64,000 nucleotides of DNA, taken from Oenanthe sinensis. Lineage: Eukaryota > Streptophyta > Magnoliopsida > Apiales > Apiaceae. Shown here piece by piece: positions 46,417 through 57,513 of this stretch; the first letter of the stretch is position 1; every line of letters begins with the position of its first letter. The stretch spans positions 4,571,501 through 4,635,500 of the forward strand of contig CM053809.1 of assembly GCA_028671895.1 (NCBI GenBank). Direction: 5' to 3'. Made by a program: the position numbers and the translations under genes. The notes beneath the pieces were generated by a model. That model was given only the letters and a program-made list of their open reading frames with translations. It was not told where the DNA came from and did no database searches.

Positions 46417-48855
46417 ATGAGTACCCAGAAAGTCACTAGCATCAAAATTCCACAATTTGACAGAGAACACTACAACTTGTGGAAACACAAAATGCTACTG
46501 TTTATCGGGATTGCAAATCCCAAGTATGCATTAGTCATGGCCAAAGGTGTTGAACCCCCTATATCAGTTATTCTCGAACACACGGTTGATGGGGTTGTAA
46601 TTCCCCACAGACAGTTTCCAAAAAGTCCGGCAGACTATACAGATGAGGAAACAGAAGCTGTGTCCCTTGATAATAACCTGAAGCTCATATTAATTGAATC
46701 CCTAGACTACATCATGTACAACCAAGTAGTAAATTGCAAGAATGCAAAACAGATCTGGGAAACAATTGAAATTATCAATGAGGGAACTGAAGAAGTTAAA
46801 GAGAATAGACTGGAGATCCTAACCACCCAATATGAGCAGTTTAGATCCAACCCTGGTGAGGGTATCTCTGAGGTGTTTCAGAGACTAAATAAACTGATAA
46901 ACGAGCTCAACATGAATGGAAAGTTTTATCAGAACCAAGAGGTGAACAGGAAGTTTTTGCTGACCTTACCAGAGCATCTGGAACACAGGATTGCAGCTAT
47001 TCGGGAATCTAGGGATATGAAAGAGGTAACCCTAGAAAGACTCTACGGAGTTTTAAAAACTTATGAGCTGGAACAAATCCAAACCAGAGAGATGTACGGA
47101 AGAGGTAAAGTACTGAGTTCCTCCAAGGCATTAATGGTAGAAGCACCAGAGAAAGAAGAAGTGAAGGCTGTTGCACCTTCTAACAGTTCAACAGAGTATG
47201 TGGTTCCAGAACTTGGACATACTGCTGACAAACAAGAAGATGGTGATTTCTACTCACTGGAAGAACTAGATCAGCTAGAAGATGAATATCTAGCTATGGT
47301 TGCCAGGAAGTTTGGCAACATGAGATTCCGAAGAAACTCCTCATTCAGAAGTAAGCCTAATTTTGGAAGATTCCAAAAAGGAGGTTCTTCGACAGCAATA
47401 TCGAAAAGCGGCTACAAGACCGGCTTAGTTGATAGAAGCAAGTTTCGTTGCTTCAACTCTAATGAGCTAGGCCACTTTGCAACTGAGTGCAAGAAGCCTA
47501 AGCAAGGGAAGAAGAGAGAGTCTTACGAAGAGCTCAAGGAAAAGTATGATGCGCTCGTGAAAAAGCATCAAGGAAAGTCCTATCTAGCAGCAGGCAAAAG
47601 CTGGGATGATTCAGATAACGATGATGAGGAAGAGCTAGGAAATCTTGCTCTTATGACTTCATCAGAGGAATCACTGTCTCCCACCCGTGACAGAGGAATA
47701 GAGGTAAATCCTTCTTGTCCTAAGATGTTTGCTTTGCTAGGTAAAGAACTAGATGGTGAAAGAGATAAGGTTAAGAAACTCAGACTCAAAGTCAAAGAGT
47801 TAGTTGATGAGACTGAAGTTTTTAAACAGTTAAAAAGAAATCATGACAAGTTGACTGTTAAGTTGACTGAAGACTTAGTTGTTCAAGTCAGTAAAGTCAG
47901 TTGTCATGTTGTAACAGAAGCCAATCTCAGAAACCAGATAGAAGAAGAAAAGAAGAAGTGTCTTGCATATAAGAATTCCTCATATATTGTAAAGAACCTA
48001 GTTGACCAACAAGAAATAAGTCGTAAAGTTGGGATAGGCTTCGAGTACAATAAATCTGTAGAAAAGCCAAGCAACATAACCCCCTTTAGAAAAAGTGCTG
48101 TAGAAAGGGGTATCCCACATGTTGTTAAAGACACACCAAAACTTCTCTTCATAACACCGATAGCTGAACCTATCCTTGAGAGCTCCGTACTGATTGCATA
48201 TGAAATGCAGTTGGAAGATCTTGAGGAAGAGAAGAAGAGAGAAGAACAGGTTAAGGACATAAAAGGAGTTAATGTCCCGAAAGAGAGGCGTGCACCAGAG
48301 ACCCCAGTGAAAGATGTGGGAACTTCTGATTCCCCCAGACCTGGTGTAGGTGCAAAAGACTTCAAGAATAAAATGAACAGACCCAACACATTTGTGAACA
48401 GTAGGAACAGTAACAATAAATTTCATTCTAGTGAAAACTTCAAAGATAATGAGAAAATTGAAGTAGAATCTGTTAAGCCTCCTACTGTATTGAATAACAT
48501 GCCTACGATTGATGCTTTCCATAGACCATGTGGTATAATGAATTGCATGTTATGTGTTTTTAATGCTATGACTGCTTACTTTAAATGCATGATAGCTAAG
48601 AAAGATAACATGACACCTAGACAGCACATCAATAGTAAATTTGCTAAATCCAAGACTGCAACTCCTTTACCTGAGAAGAAGGAATCATATATTCCTAAGT
48701 CTAAACAGAAAGTTGTTAAGACTATTTATAGGAAGGTAGGAACAGTCAAGGAAGAAAATGATGTTATTTGAAAAGGATCTGTTGTCAAAGCAGACAAAGG
48801 TCAATTCTTTAAGAATGCCGGGCCCAATCAATTTTGGGCTCCGAAGACGAATTAA
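46417..48855 (+). pseudogene. gag: gag of element A
   Basis: The ATG at 46417 opens MSTQKVTSIKIPQFD. The copia gag domain (YNLWKHKMLLFIG, then ETIEIINEGTEEVKENRLEIL and VFQRLNKLINEL) covers about residues 15-240. An acidic linker and a zinc knuckle follow at residues 345-358 (47449-47490). The knuckle reads C-F-N-S-...-H-...-C: the second Cys is Ser. The rest is long and Lys/Glu-rich with coiled-coil character (residues 360-560). The open frame runs 784 codons to TGA at 48769. The natural end, judged from the EB copy, is the TAA at 48853, after QFWAPKTN. Such a large gag is usual for this group. It packages the RNA in a virus-like particle. Confidence 0.88.
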
Positions 48856-48880
48856 TCCGTTTGATAATTGCAGGGAGTTA
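48853..48880 (+). other. Conserved gag/pol boundary: three in-frame stops and acceptor-like site
   Basis: In the common gag-pol frame the stops TAA (48853), TGA (48862) and TAA (48865) follow one another, ending TTTGATAATTGCAG|GGAGTT. The EB copy (about 58320-58345, - strand) keeps the same three stops and the TTTGATAATT(A)CAG|GGAGTT end. Gag and pol are in one frame on either side. Stop readthrough, reinitiation or splicing to this CAG would be needed to make pol. Confidence 0.6.
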
Positions 48881-51493
48881 AACAGGTAAACCGAGTTATA
48901 TGGATCCTGGACAGCGGATCGTCAAGGCATATGACCGGAGATAGAGCCCTGCTATCAGACGTGGTTGAGAGAGCTGGCCCAGTCGTCACCTTTGGAGATA
49001 ACAGCAAAGGAATGACTACGGGATATGGCAAGTTAAATACAGGAAATGTTATCATTGAAAATGTCTCTTTGGTGGAAGGACTTAAGCACAATCTACTCAG
49101 CGTCAGTCAATTCTATGATAGAGGTTACAAAGTAAACTTTATCAAGGAGAAGTGCTTAATAGCTCATTCTAAAGAAGACAGACTAGCCTTGCGTGGAGTA
49201 AGGAAAGGAAACTTGTACGTAGCTGATTTCAACACGGGAACTGAAGATGAAGCAAACTGTTTCTACTCAAAGGCTTCATCAGAAGAAAGCTGGCTATGGC
49301 ACAAGAAGCTCTCACACCTGAATTTCAAAACAATGAACTCTCTAGTCAAAAGGGATTTGGTGAGAGGACTGCCTCCGATGGAATTTACACAAGAAGGATT
49401 GTGTGAGGCATGTCAGAAAGGGAAGTCAAAGAAAGCAACTCACAGAGGCACAGACACTACAAACATCACTGAACCACTTCAACTCCTTCATATGGATTTA
49501 TTTGGTCCAGTAAATATTCTGTCTATGTCAAGGAAGAAATACGCCTTAGTGATTATGGATGACTTCACAAAATATACATGGGTTTTATTCTTGAACTCTA
49601 AGGATGAAACTCCACATTTGGTGATTGATCATATAAAGCTGATTGAGTTAGATTCAAAGTTACCTGTCCGGGCAATCAGATCAGATAATGGAACAGAATT
49701 CAAAAATGAAATTCTGAATAACTTCTGCTCAGACAAGGGAATAACAAGGCAATACTCAGCACCAAGAACTCCGCAACAAAATGGAGTTGTAGAAAGGAAA
49801 AATCGAACCCTGATTGAAGCTGCAAGGACTATGCTAAGTGAATCAAGGTTACTCATCTACTTCTGGGCTGAAGCAGTTAATACAACTTGTTATACTCAGA
49901 ATCGAACTCTTATCAACAAAGATCATATGAAAACTCCCTATGAATTAATGGCTGGCAAGAAACCTACTCTCAAGTACTTTCATGTATTTGGAGCCAAATG
50001 CTTTGTGCTAAAAGATGGAGATGAACATCGTGGCAAATTTGAAGCCAAGGCACATGAAGCTATTTTTGTCGGTTACTCAAGAAGAGCATATAGGGTATAC
50101 ATAATTAATCAGCATCAAGTGAAGGAAAGTGTCAATGTAACTTTTGATGACACTAAAATCCCAAGTATCCAAACTGAAGATTCTTCTGAGTCATTAAAAT
50201 TTGATAATTATCCAGACTCACATTCTGATGACGAAGAAGAACCTGAGGTTGCAGCAGGAAATAATGACAACAATAATGATAATGATCCAGGTAATAGTGG
50301 TGGAAACAATGGCAACACTGGAGATTCTACTAATACCAGTGGTGGATCAACAAGTCATCCTGGCAGCAACTCAGGGGGAGATGAAGGATCAACTGGCAGA
50401 ACACAACATAACAATGAATTTCGAGGCAAATCATCAAGATCAAACCTACCCAGGGAAAGGATATGGAGCAAAGATCATCCTTTTGAATTGATCATAGGTG
50501 ATCCAGATGTTGGAGTTAGAACCAGAAGTGCAACTTCAAATGAATGTTTATTTTCAGTTTTTCTGTCTCAAGAAGAACCAAAGAAGATTGAAGAGGCACT
50601 AATTGATCCAGATTGGGTTCTTGCCATGCAAGAAGAACTCAATCAGTTCGAAAGACAAGAAGTCTGGACACTGGTACCCAGGCCTAAAGATAGATCTGTT
50701 ATTGGCACGAAATGGGTATACAGGAACAAGTTAGACGGTGATGGCATTGTTACAAGGAACAAAGCCAGACTGGTTGCAAAGGGTTACTCCCAGGAAGAGG
50801 GAATTGATTATGACGAGACCTACGCACCAGTTGCAAGACTTGAAGCCATCAGGATATTTCTGGCATTCGCAGCACATTCCAATTTTAAAGTCTATCAAAT
50901 GGATGTGAAGAGTGCATTTCTGAACGGAAAGCTAGAAGAGGAAGTATATGTGGAACAGCCCCCTGGCTTTGAAAATCCAGAGTTTGCTGATTTTGTGTAC
51001 TTTCTTTTCAAAGCTCTCTATGGACTCAAGCAAGCACCGAGGACATGACTATGCAGGGTGCAGGATGGACAGGAAAAGTACTTCTGGAAGCTGTCAGTTT
51101 CTAGGATGACGGTTGATCTCCTGGTACAGCAAGAAACAGCATTCAGTATCTACCTCGACAGCCGAAGCAGAATACATTGCGGCAGGTAGCTGTTGTGCAC
51201 AGATCTTGTGGATTAGGAATCAGCTAAATGACTATGGACTTGCATTGAACAAAATTCCAATTTTCTGCGACAACACAAGTGCTATAGCTATTTCCAACAA
51301 TCCTGTACAACATTCGCGAACCAAGCACATTGACATTAGGTATCACTTTATAAGAGAGCATGTCATGAACGGAATTGTGGTGTTACATTTTGTACCCACA
51401 GAAGATCAATTAGCCGACATCTTCATAAAACCACTTGATGAATCCACTTTCTCAAAGCTGGTTATTGAATTAGGGATGTTAAACAATGGCTAA
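48868..51493 (+). pseudogene. pol: pol of element A (protease, integrase, partial RT, RNase H)
   Basis: Protease starts at once, with the Asp-Ser-Gly triad at residues 15-17 (WILDSGSSRHM). The integrase zinc module follows (WHKKLSHLNF near 144, CEACQKGK near 180), then the core residues Asp in HMDLFGPV (about 209), Asp in SDNGTEF (about 272) and Glu in NGVVERKN (about 308). RT begins near residue 580 (DPDWVLAMQEEL) and stops at LYGLKQAPRT (51048). It then jumps to GCRMDRKSTSGSCQF, so the palm with the YVDD box is deleted. RNase H (AEAEYIAAGS, SRTKHIDIRYHF) is open in 51113-51493 after one TGA. Protease and integrase look intact. Confidence 0.9.
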
Positions 51494-52414
51494 ATTTTTG
51501 GTTACTAGAAATTAATTTAAGCTCATAAATATTAAATGTTAATATTTAAAGAGTTTATGAGGCTTGAATTAATAAAATCCTAGGGCTTATGAATTTTTGG
51601 AAAATTATCTTAAGATTAAATCAATATTCTTAGAAGATAATTATTTCAATTAAAGCATAAGTAATTTTGTTTAAATTAAGCAATTATGTAAATTAATGTA
51701 TATAGTTTTCTATTTTTTGTGTGTACTTATATATAAATAATTATGTTATTAATTATTCAAATTAATTTGCTTATTAAATTAATTCAAACATGAGTTAATT
51801 TAATTCTTAAATTAATTAAAATAAATTAATAATGTAAATATTTATTATTTATCTTTAATTTTTAATTAGTATGTAAATTATTGTTATTTATCTCATAGTT
51901 TCTAAAAAGAGTATTGTTTGTTAATATTTATTGTATAATTATTCTATTTTATTATTGCAATCAGCATGACTTATATTTTAAATATCAGCATAACTTCTAA
52001 TTTTAAAATCTTCGGCATGACCTTTTATTTAAAATAAAAGTCATACCGAGACTTTAAAATAAAAGTCATACCGAGACTTTAAAATAAAAGTCATACCGAG
52101 TAGTTACTGCTTTTTCATTTTTTGTTTTTGTCGGTATAACTTATTAATAAGTCATACCGAGCACAGCTTATCACTCCTTCTTAGTCATACTCAGTTCTAA
52201 ATAGTCATTTACACACACGCAGTCATACATACACACATATAATCGAACAGTTTTTGTCATTAAACAAGAAATCGACTGATCTTAATCTTTTTCAACTGCA
52301 ATCAGTTGCTGTTAATTGTTATTCTCAAGCTCTTTGCTTGCTAGTGTGTCAATTTTGATTTGTAATCGCACATTGTAATTTTATTATTTGTAATAGCTTA
52401 AATCTACAACAAAA
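51494..52414 (+). promoter_or_regulatory. Spacer before the extra ORF, with LTR-type motif cluster
   Basis: This is 920 bases of AT-rich DNA. At 52035-52160 it carries four exact AAGTCATACCGAG words, three of them in a tandem (AAAATAAAAGTCATACCGAG, period 25), plus the reverse-strand TCGGTATAACTT. This is the same motif as in LTR S. CATATAATCG at 52236 could be a TATA-like site about 175 bases before the ORF start. EB has the same layout at 40427-41450. A dedicated promoter for the extra ORF is a reasonable inference, not shown. Confidence 0.5.
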
Positions 52415-55400
52415 ATGGCTGGTTTTTGCGAATTAGTAAAAACTAATTTTGTAGGATATTTTAATCCGGTGAATTGTTCAGTCGAGAGGTTTCGACCATG
52501 GATCGTATTTATGAATGAACATTCACTTGTAAGAACTGCAATTACTCTGGACGCCCCGTTGCAAGTGTTAGCACTTAGGGCTCTGTATTCCACTGCGAGG
52601 AATAGGAGTACTGCAGGCAAAGTTCAATTCTCATTCAGCATAGGAGTTCGTGAATACATGGTGACTGAAGAGGACGTGAATAGAATTCTGGGCTTTCCAA
52701 CTGACAATTTCGTGGATCGACCCACTGTACCAGAAATTCTAGAATTTTTCTATTCTATTAGATATCAGGGTGAGATCAATTTGGTAAGAATGACAAAGAC
52801 CAAATTGGTAAGCGAGTGGGACTACTTCTTTGACACGTTAGCCAAAGTGTTTGCTCCCACTACAAAGAACAACTTCAACAATATATCTTCACTACTGCAA
52901 ATCTTTGGGTTTTCTGTGGCCCACAACAGGAGGATAAATTTTGGGAAGTTGCTTCTGAAAGAAATTATAAGGAAGATGGGGAAACCAGAAAGCAGGGAAC
53001 AGAATGTACAAGTCTACTATCCGAGGTTCCTGATGCTGTTCATTGATGACTTGTTGATGGATGAAGACAAAGCCTTATATCAGAATAGTCCTGTAGAAGA
53101 GTCTCCTACTTCTCAGAACAACTTATTTGCAAGGCTCCACAACAACCCCAAGTTTCAAAATGTGCCAGTGGAAAGGACAGATTACATGGCTGAGATATTA
53201 GATCTTATTGCTCATCCAGTGCAGGAACAAGAGTCAGAGCAAGTGCCAATGCAAATGGATCATCCTGTGCACCTTCTACTTGAAGCTGCTCAGCATGTCA
53301 ATCAAGTGGCACAAGATCAACAGGTAATATCTCAATCACAATCTTCTAGTTCAATACCTATAGATATATCCACTGCTCTGTTAGATTTATCTGTGGCGGA
53401 CTATAATTATGGTCTTACACTTCAGGATATCAGCTACGAACCTGAAAACACACAGGTTCCGTCCCCAGCTGAATTAGAGCCTCAAACAGTTTCTCCTTCA
53501 TCCTCCTCTTCATTAAAAGTCAGAAAAAGGAAGAAACCTATCAGAATAGTTAGAGGTCTTGGTGCTGATGTGAATGAACCCGCAGCTCTGTCTTCTCCTT
53601 CAAAAATTTCTAGAGTTAACCTTGAGACAACTGCAGCCTCAACGTATTCCAGTCAATGGGATATGGATTTTAACATGGCCATCCAAGATTCTCTAGATAC
53701 ACTTGCTCAACCAGGTGATCTAATTCGCTGCTCGGCCACAGCATCAGATAGTGAGGAAAACACACTGCTAGCAATCACTCTAGCAGAACCTTCACTTGAA
53801 GAAAAACCAACACATAAGGGCACATTTGTTGAAGAAAATGTTTTTAATGAAAACTCGTCGGATGCCACCTATGTTGTGGACCATGACATTTTCGATGCAG
53901 TGCAGCATCAGTTACCCACTGAGGTACTAAGGAGCACCACAGACTCTCAAGAGTCTGTCATTACATTGTCTAAGGTGGTGACTCCCCTGGATTTCTTACA
54001 TCCAGTTCTCATTAGAAAAGGTCTCGAATCCACTGGTGGATTTGAGAGGCAACCACTCCATAGAGGGAGATGGGACTCCATTCACAGAGTAGCTACGTCA
54101 GTAGCGGAGCCAAGGCAAGTTAATCTTGTTAAGGACGCGCCTTCACAGGCATCAGAAGAGCATTTCGACTCTTCAAAAGCTATTGTTATATATGCAGGTA
54201 CAGCTTCAGGATCTGGAAAGGAGCTCAACACGAGTGATGTGAGGCAAACACAGAGTGAAACACATGCACAGAGTGATAGTGAGATAAACAAGAGTGCAAG
54301 TGAGATGAGTGCACACACACAAAGTGAACTATTATCCAAAATGGAAGCTCTCCAGAATGAAATGCAAATTGTTCAGGCTGAATTATTAAAAGTTAAAGCA
54401 CAAGCAGAAGAAAATTCTACATCTGCGTCTGTAACACAGCAGCTGTCAGTAGTGAGAAAAGATGTTGAAGATGTCAAATCCTCCATTCTACTAAAAACTC
54501 AAGACATCCAGAACGTTCAGAATCTAATTGCTGAGGATATGAAAGAAGTGAGCAAACTGCATGAAAGAATTGATGACGTTGAGAAAAACTTAACCCTCAC
54601 AATCATTGAAAATGAAAAGATCTCTACACAAAGATTTAGCAAACTGGATGATGTAATGACACATTTGAATGAAGGAATGAAGCAAGTCTATCTGACTATG
54701 CAGAAAATGTTGACATCTTTTGAAGCCTCTAAAACTCAAGAGGATCCCTCAACTAAGGGGGAGAAAGCAAAGGAGAAAGTAGCTGGAGATGAAGGGGCTA
54801 CTACTCAAGATAAAGGTAAAGCAAAGCTGTTTTCTGAAGAAGAATTTCAATCGTATGATCAAGAACCAGAAGAACAGTATTATCAACAAGAAAAACTCAT
54901 TGATGAAGTAAGTATGGAAAATCAAGGTTTCAATCCTGACTACTGCAGAGCTGAAGATGAAGCTATCTTTGATGATGAATTTCTATTTCCAAAAGAAAAA
55001 GAGCATGATCCTGCCTATGAAGAGGCAATGAGGAAGCTAAAGGAAGACATCAAGGCAAGCCATGCCAAAACTATAAATTAAAAAGCTCTAGTCAAGGAAA
55101 GAACCCAAGCTGAAAGAGAGGCAAGCTTAGAAAATCAGAAGCTTTGGGCCTTAGCAGTGAAGAAGAAAAAACAAGATATTGAGATGAAGATAGGGGACAG
55201 ATGGGATGCAGCAAGGAAAATACTAGACAAGTCTCAGCAAGGACCGTTTGAAGATAGACAAATGCTTTCAGTTATCAAAAGTCTTGAAGATTCAAATGAT
55301 AATCTGGATAACTTCATGAAGGCATTGAAAGAAGAAGTTGATTATATCACTGTTCTAGTGGATCACATTCTTGAAGACTGGCAAATACTAGTCTACACTC

Positions 55401-55990
55401 ACCGGAATGGAACATTCAGAGTATCTTTGGAATTCTTCCGAAAGAGATCACTATCAGCAATATGGGTTCTGTTAAACAAAGTAAAGAGAAGCTCAGAAGA
55501 AAATGAACTACTCAGGGACAGACTCAGAGATATAGCAACGGCTGCTAGTCCTCAGATATTAAATGATCCTCATGAAGTGAGATTTTTCTCAAACAAGTTG
55601 TATCAAATCATAAAGCTAGATGAGGAATCATTTAAAGGCTACACGGTGAGGTATATGATCCAAGTTGAAAGGATGTTGAGATCAAAAGGATTCAGATCAC
55701 AAGCCAAGTTAGATGCTGCACAGAAAATAAGGAACTACTGTTTATCCAGAAACATTAAATCATACATCAGGCAAATGCAAAAGATAGATTCTACACAGCC
55801 TTATGATGTACAAAAAGAAGCTGTAGATCCTATTGAAGAGGAAGTCATGTTTCAGCTAGCAAAGGCTAAACAGAGAAGATTGTATGGAGAGTCCACCGCA
55901 ACTCCGGCTGAAGTTGAAGAGGTACCAAGGACACCTGTGCACAGAAGTTCAAATTTAGAAGAAGGTGAAGTTGATACTGCAGAAGACTGA
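52415..55990 (+). pseudogene. Extra ORF downstream of pol in element A, about 1,190 codons with one stop
   Basis: The ATG at 52415 opens MAGFCELVKTNFVGYFNPV. The frame is open for 888 codons to TAA 55079-55081 and resumes in the same frame to TGA 55988-55990. Residues 1-265 look globular (RFRPWIVFMNEHSLVRTAIT, VNRILGFPTDNF, YYPRFLMLFIDDLL). Residues 300-600 are Ser/Gln/Glu-rich with a basic cluster RKRKKP near 370, like a nuclear signal. Residues 638-790 form heptad-rich coiled coil (LLSKMEALQNEMQIVQAEL). The part after the stop is helical and charged, ending LEEGEVDTAED. I see no signal peptide or membrane segment. By position it matches the 'envelope-like' ORF of Sireviruses, but the features do not support an envelope protein. 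Function unknown. Confidence 0.8.
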
Positions 55991-56207
55991 AGTCCTGGAT
56001 AGGTCAAGATAGAATCAATGTTATTTTTTGTTCAGTGCTAGAGGAACAACTATCTTGTACTTATCTTTTATGTATGAATCTGGAAAATTGTTAAATATAA
56101 AACCAGAACTTTTGTTTATTATTTACAGTCATTAAATGTCGTACTACTTTCTTAGTTGTTAGTTGAGTTATCCTCTAGGAATTTGTGTGTTAAATGTTTA
56201 ACAACAA

Positions 56208-56219
56208 ATAGGGGGAGAT
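56208..56219 (+). other. Polypurine tract of element A
   Basis: AATAGGGGGAGA(T) directly precedes the TGAAAGG start of the 3' LTR. EB has the same tract before its LTR. The 215 bases between the extra ORF and this tract show no other feature. Confidence 0.85.
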
Positions 56220-56860
56220 TGAAAGGCATATGACTAGGCCTATTTGTAATAATTAGATGACAACTCAACATTAGCTAATAAATAGAAGTAAATAATAAGC
56301 ACCAATCAGGAATCAAGACGAAGACAGTCAACTAATCACAAAGGATCCAAGTATCAGAAGTATTTTTATAGGATTGCTACTCAACACTGGAAGAAGTTCA
56401 TTTTCATGTTCAAGCGTCAGTGAAAATAATAATGTAGTAGTACTTCCATAGAAGACAGAAGGTACAGAAGATTTCAAGTGGTTACAACAAGTAGATTCCA
56501 GAAGAAAAATGAAGACAGTGAAGTAGAAGAAATGACAGAAGGCCTCTAATTCAAGGTTATTAAAAGGAGAATATTTATTAGTATGACACAAATGAACCAG
56601 ACAGTACATTTGTGTGTCAACTAAATATAAATATTTATTCTTCATTTAATCAAGAGGTTTCAAGATCAGAAGTCAAAGAAAAATCAAGAAGACTGCAGTT
56701 GAATCAAGTTCTCTATGATATTTTATTTCTACAAACCAAGTAAGTTAATTATTTAATTTATTTAATTAAATTAATTCAAGTTGAATTTAATTTAATTTAT
56801 AAATTATTTAATTGATTTAAAGAAGAATTAATTTATCATAAAAGAAACTAGTTAGAATGA

Positions 56861-56902
<42 letters not shown>

Positions 56903-57513
56903 CGAATGACTTAAATAAGTCATACCGGATGATTTTTTATAAGTCATACCGGAAAAAATTTATATATATATATATATATAAATAAGTCATACCGAGCTAC
57001 TGCCGACATAAAGTCATACCGAGACTTTTTATATATATATATAATAAGTCATACCGAATTTTCTTTGATCAAAAGGTCATGCTGGAGTGATTTTTTATTT
57101 AATTAAAAAGTCATACCGATTTTTTAATTAATATAATAAGTCATACCGAGAGAAATAAGTCTTGCCCAGTGTTTTATAAGTCATACAAGTGTTATAAAAG
57201 GTCATACAGACTTTATTTCTCTAAATTAAGTCATATTGAAAAAGGTCATACCAGCCTTTTTCCAACCTCTATAAATATGAGGAGTTTGCTTCATTTGTTA
57301 GTGTTAGAAATCAGATCAAATTCAGTAATTTATCTGCATTGTAATATTCACAGATTTCTGTGCTGAGTTTGGAATATAATTGTAAGACACGAACAATTCA
57401 TGTCAAATTTGTTCTAGAACTTTTATCAATTATATTACAGTTTTCTTAATATTAATTTTGTAATACTAATCAAGTTAAAATTATATCTTTCACTTGACCA
57501 GTATTTCATTCTA
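56220..57513 (+). repeat. 3' LTR of element A (family S), 3' end missing
   Basis: 1294 bases match solo LTR S nearly base for base. The (TA)n tract is shorter (56863-56899), one AAGTCATACCGAG/TA segment is absent, and the TATA box TATAAATA is at 57270-57277. At TTCATTCTAA (57505-57514) it passes abruptly into - strand integrase of EB. About 120 terminal bases, with the C-rich LTR end, are lost. Confidence 0.94.

Larger units (their letters stand above)
46192..57513 (+). mobile_element. Sirevirus-like Ty1/copia element 'A', truncated at both ends
   Basis: The order is: last 35 bases of a 5' LTR, primer binding site, large gag, pol, spacer, a 1,190-codon extra ORF, polypurine tract and a 3' LTR cut at 57513. 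Large gag, LTRs with clustered short motifs and an extra ORF after pol are known traits of Sireviruses (SIRE/Maximus). It sits inside EB in the opposite orientation. Both outer ends stop short of the true LTR termini, so deletions occurred at both junctions after insertion. Pol lacks its RT core, so it cannot move by itself. Confidence 0.88.
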
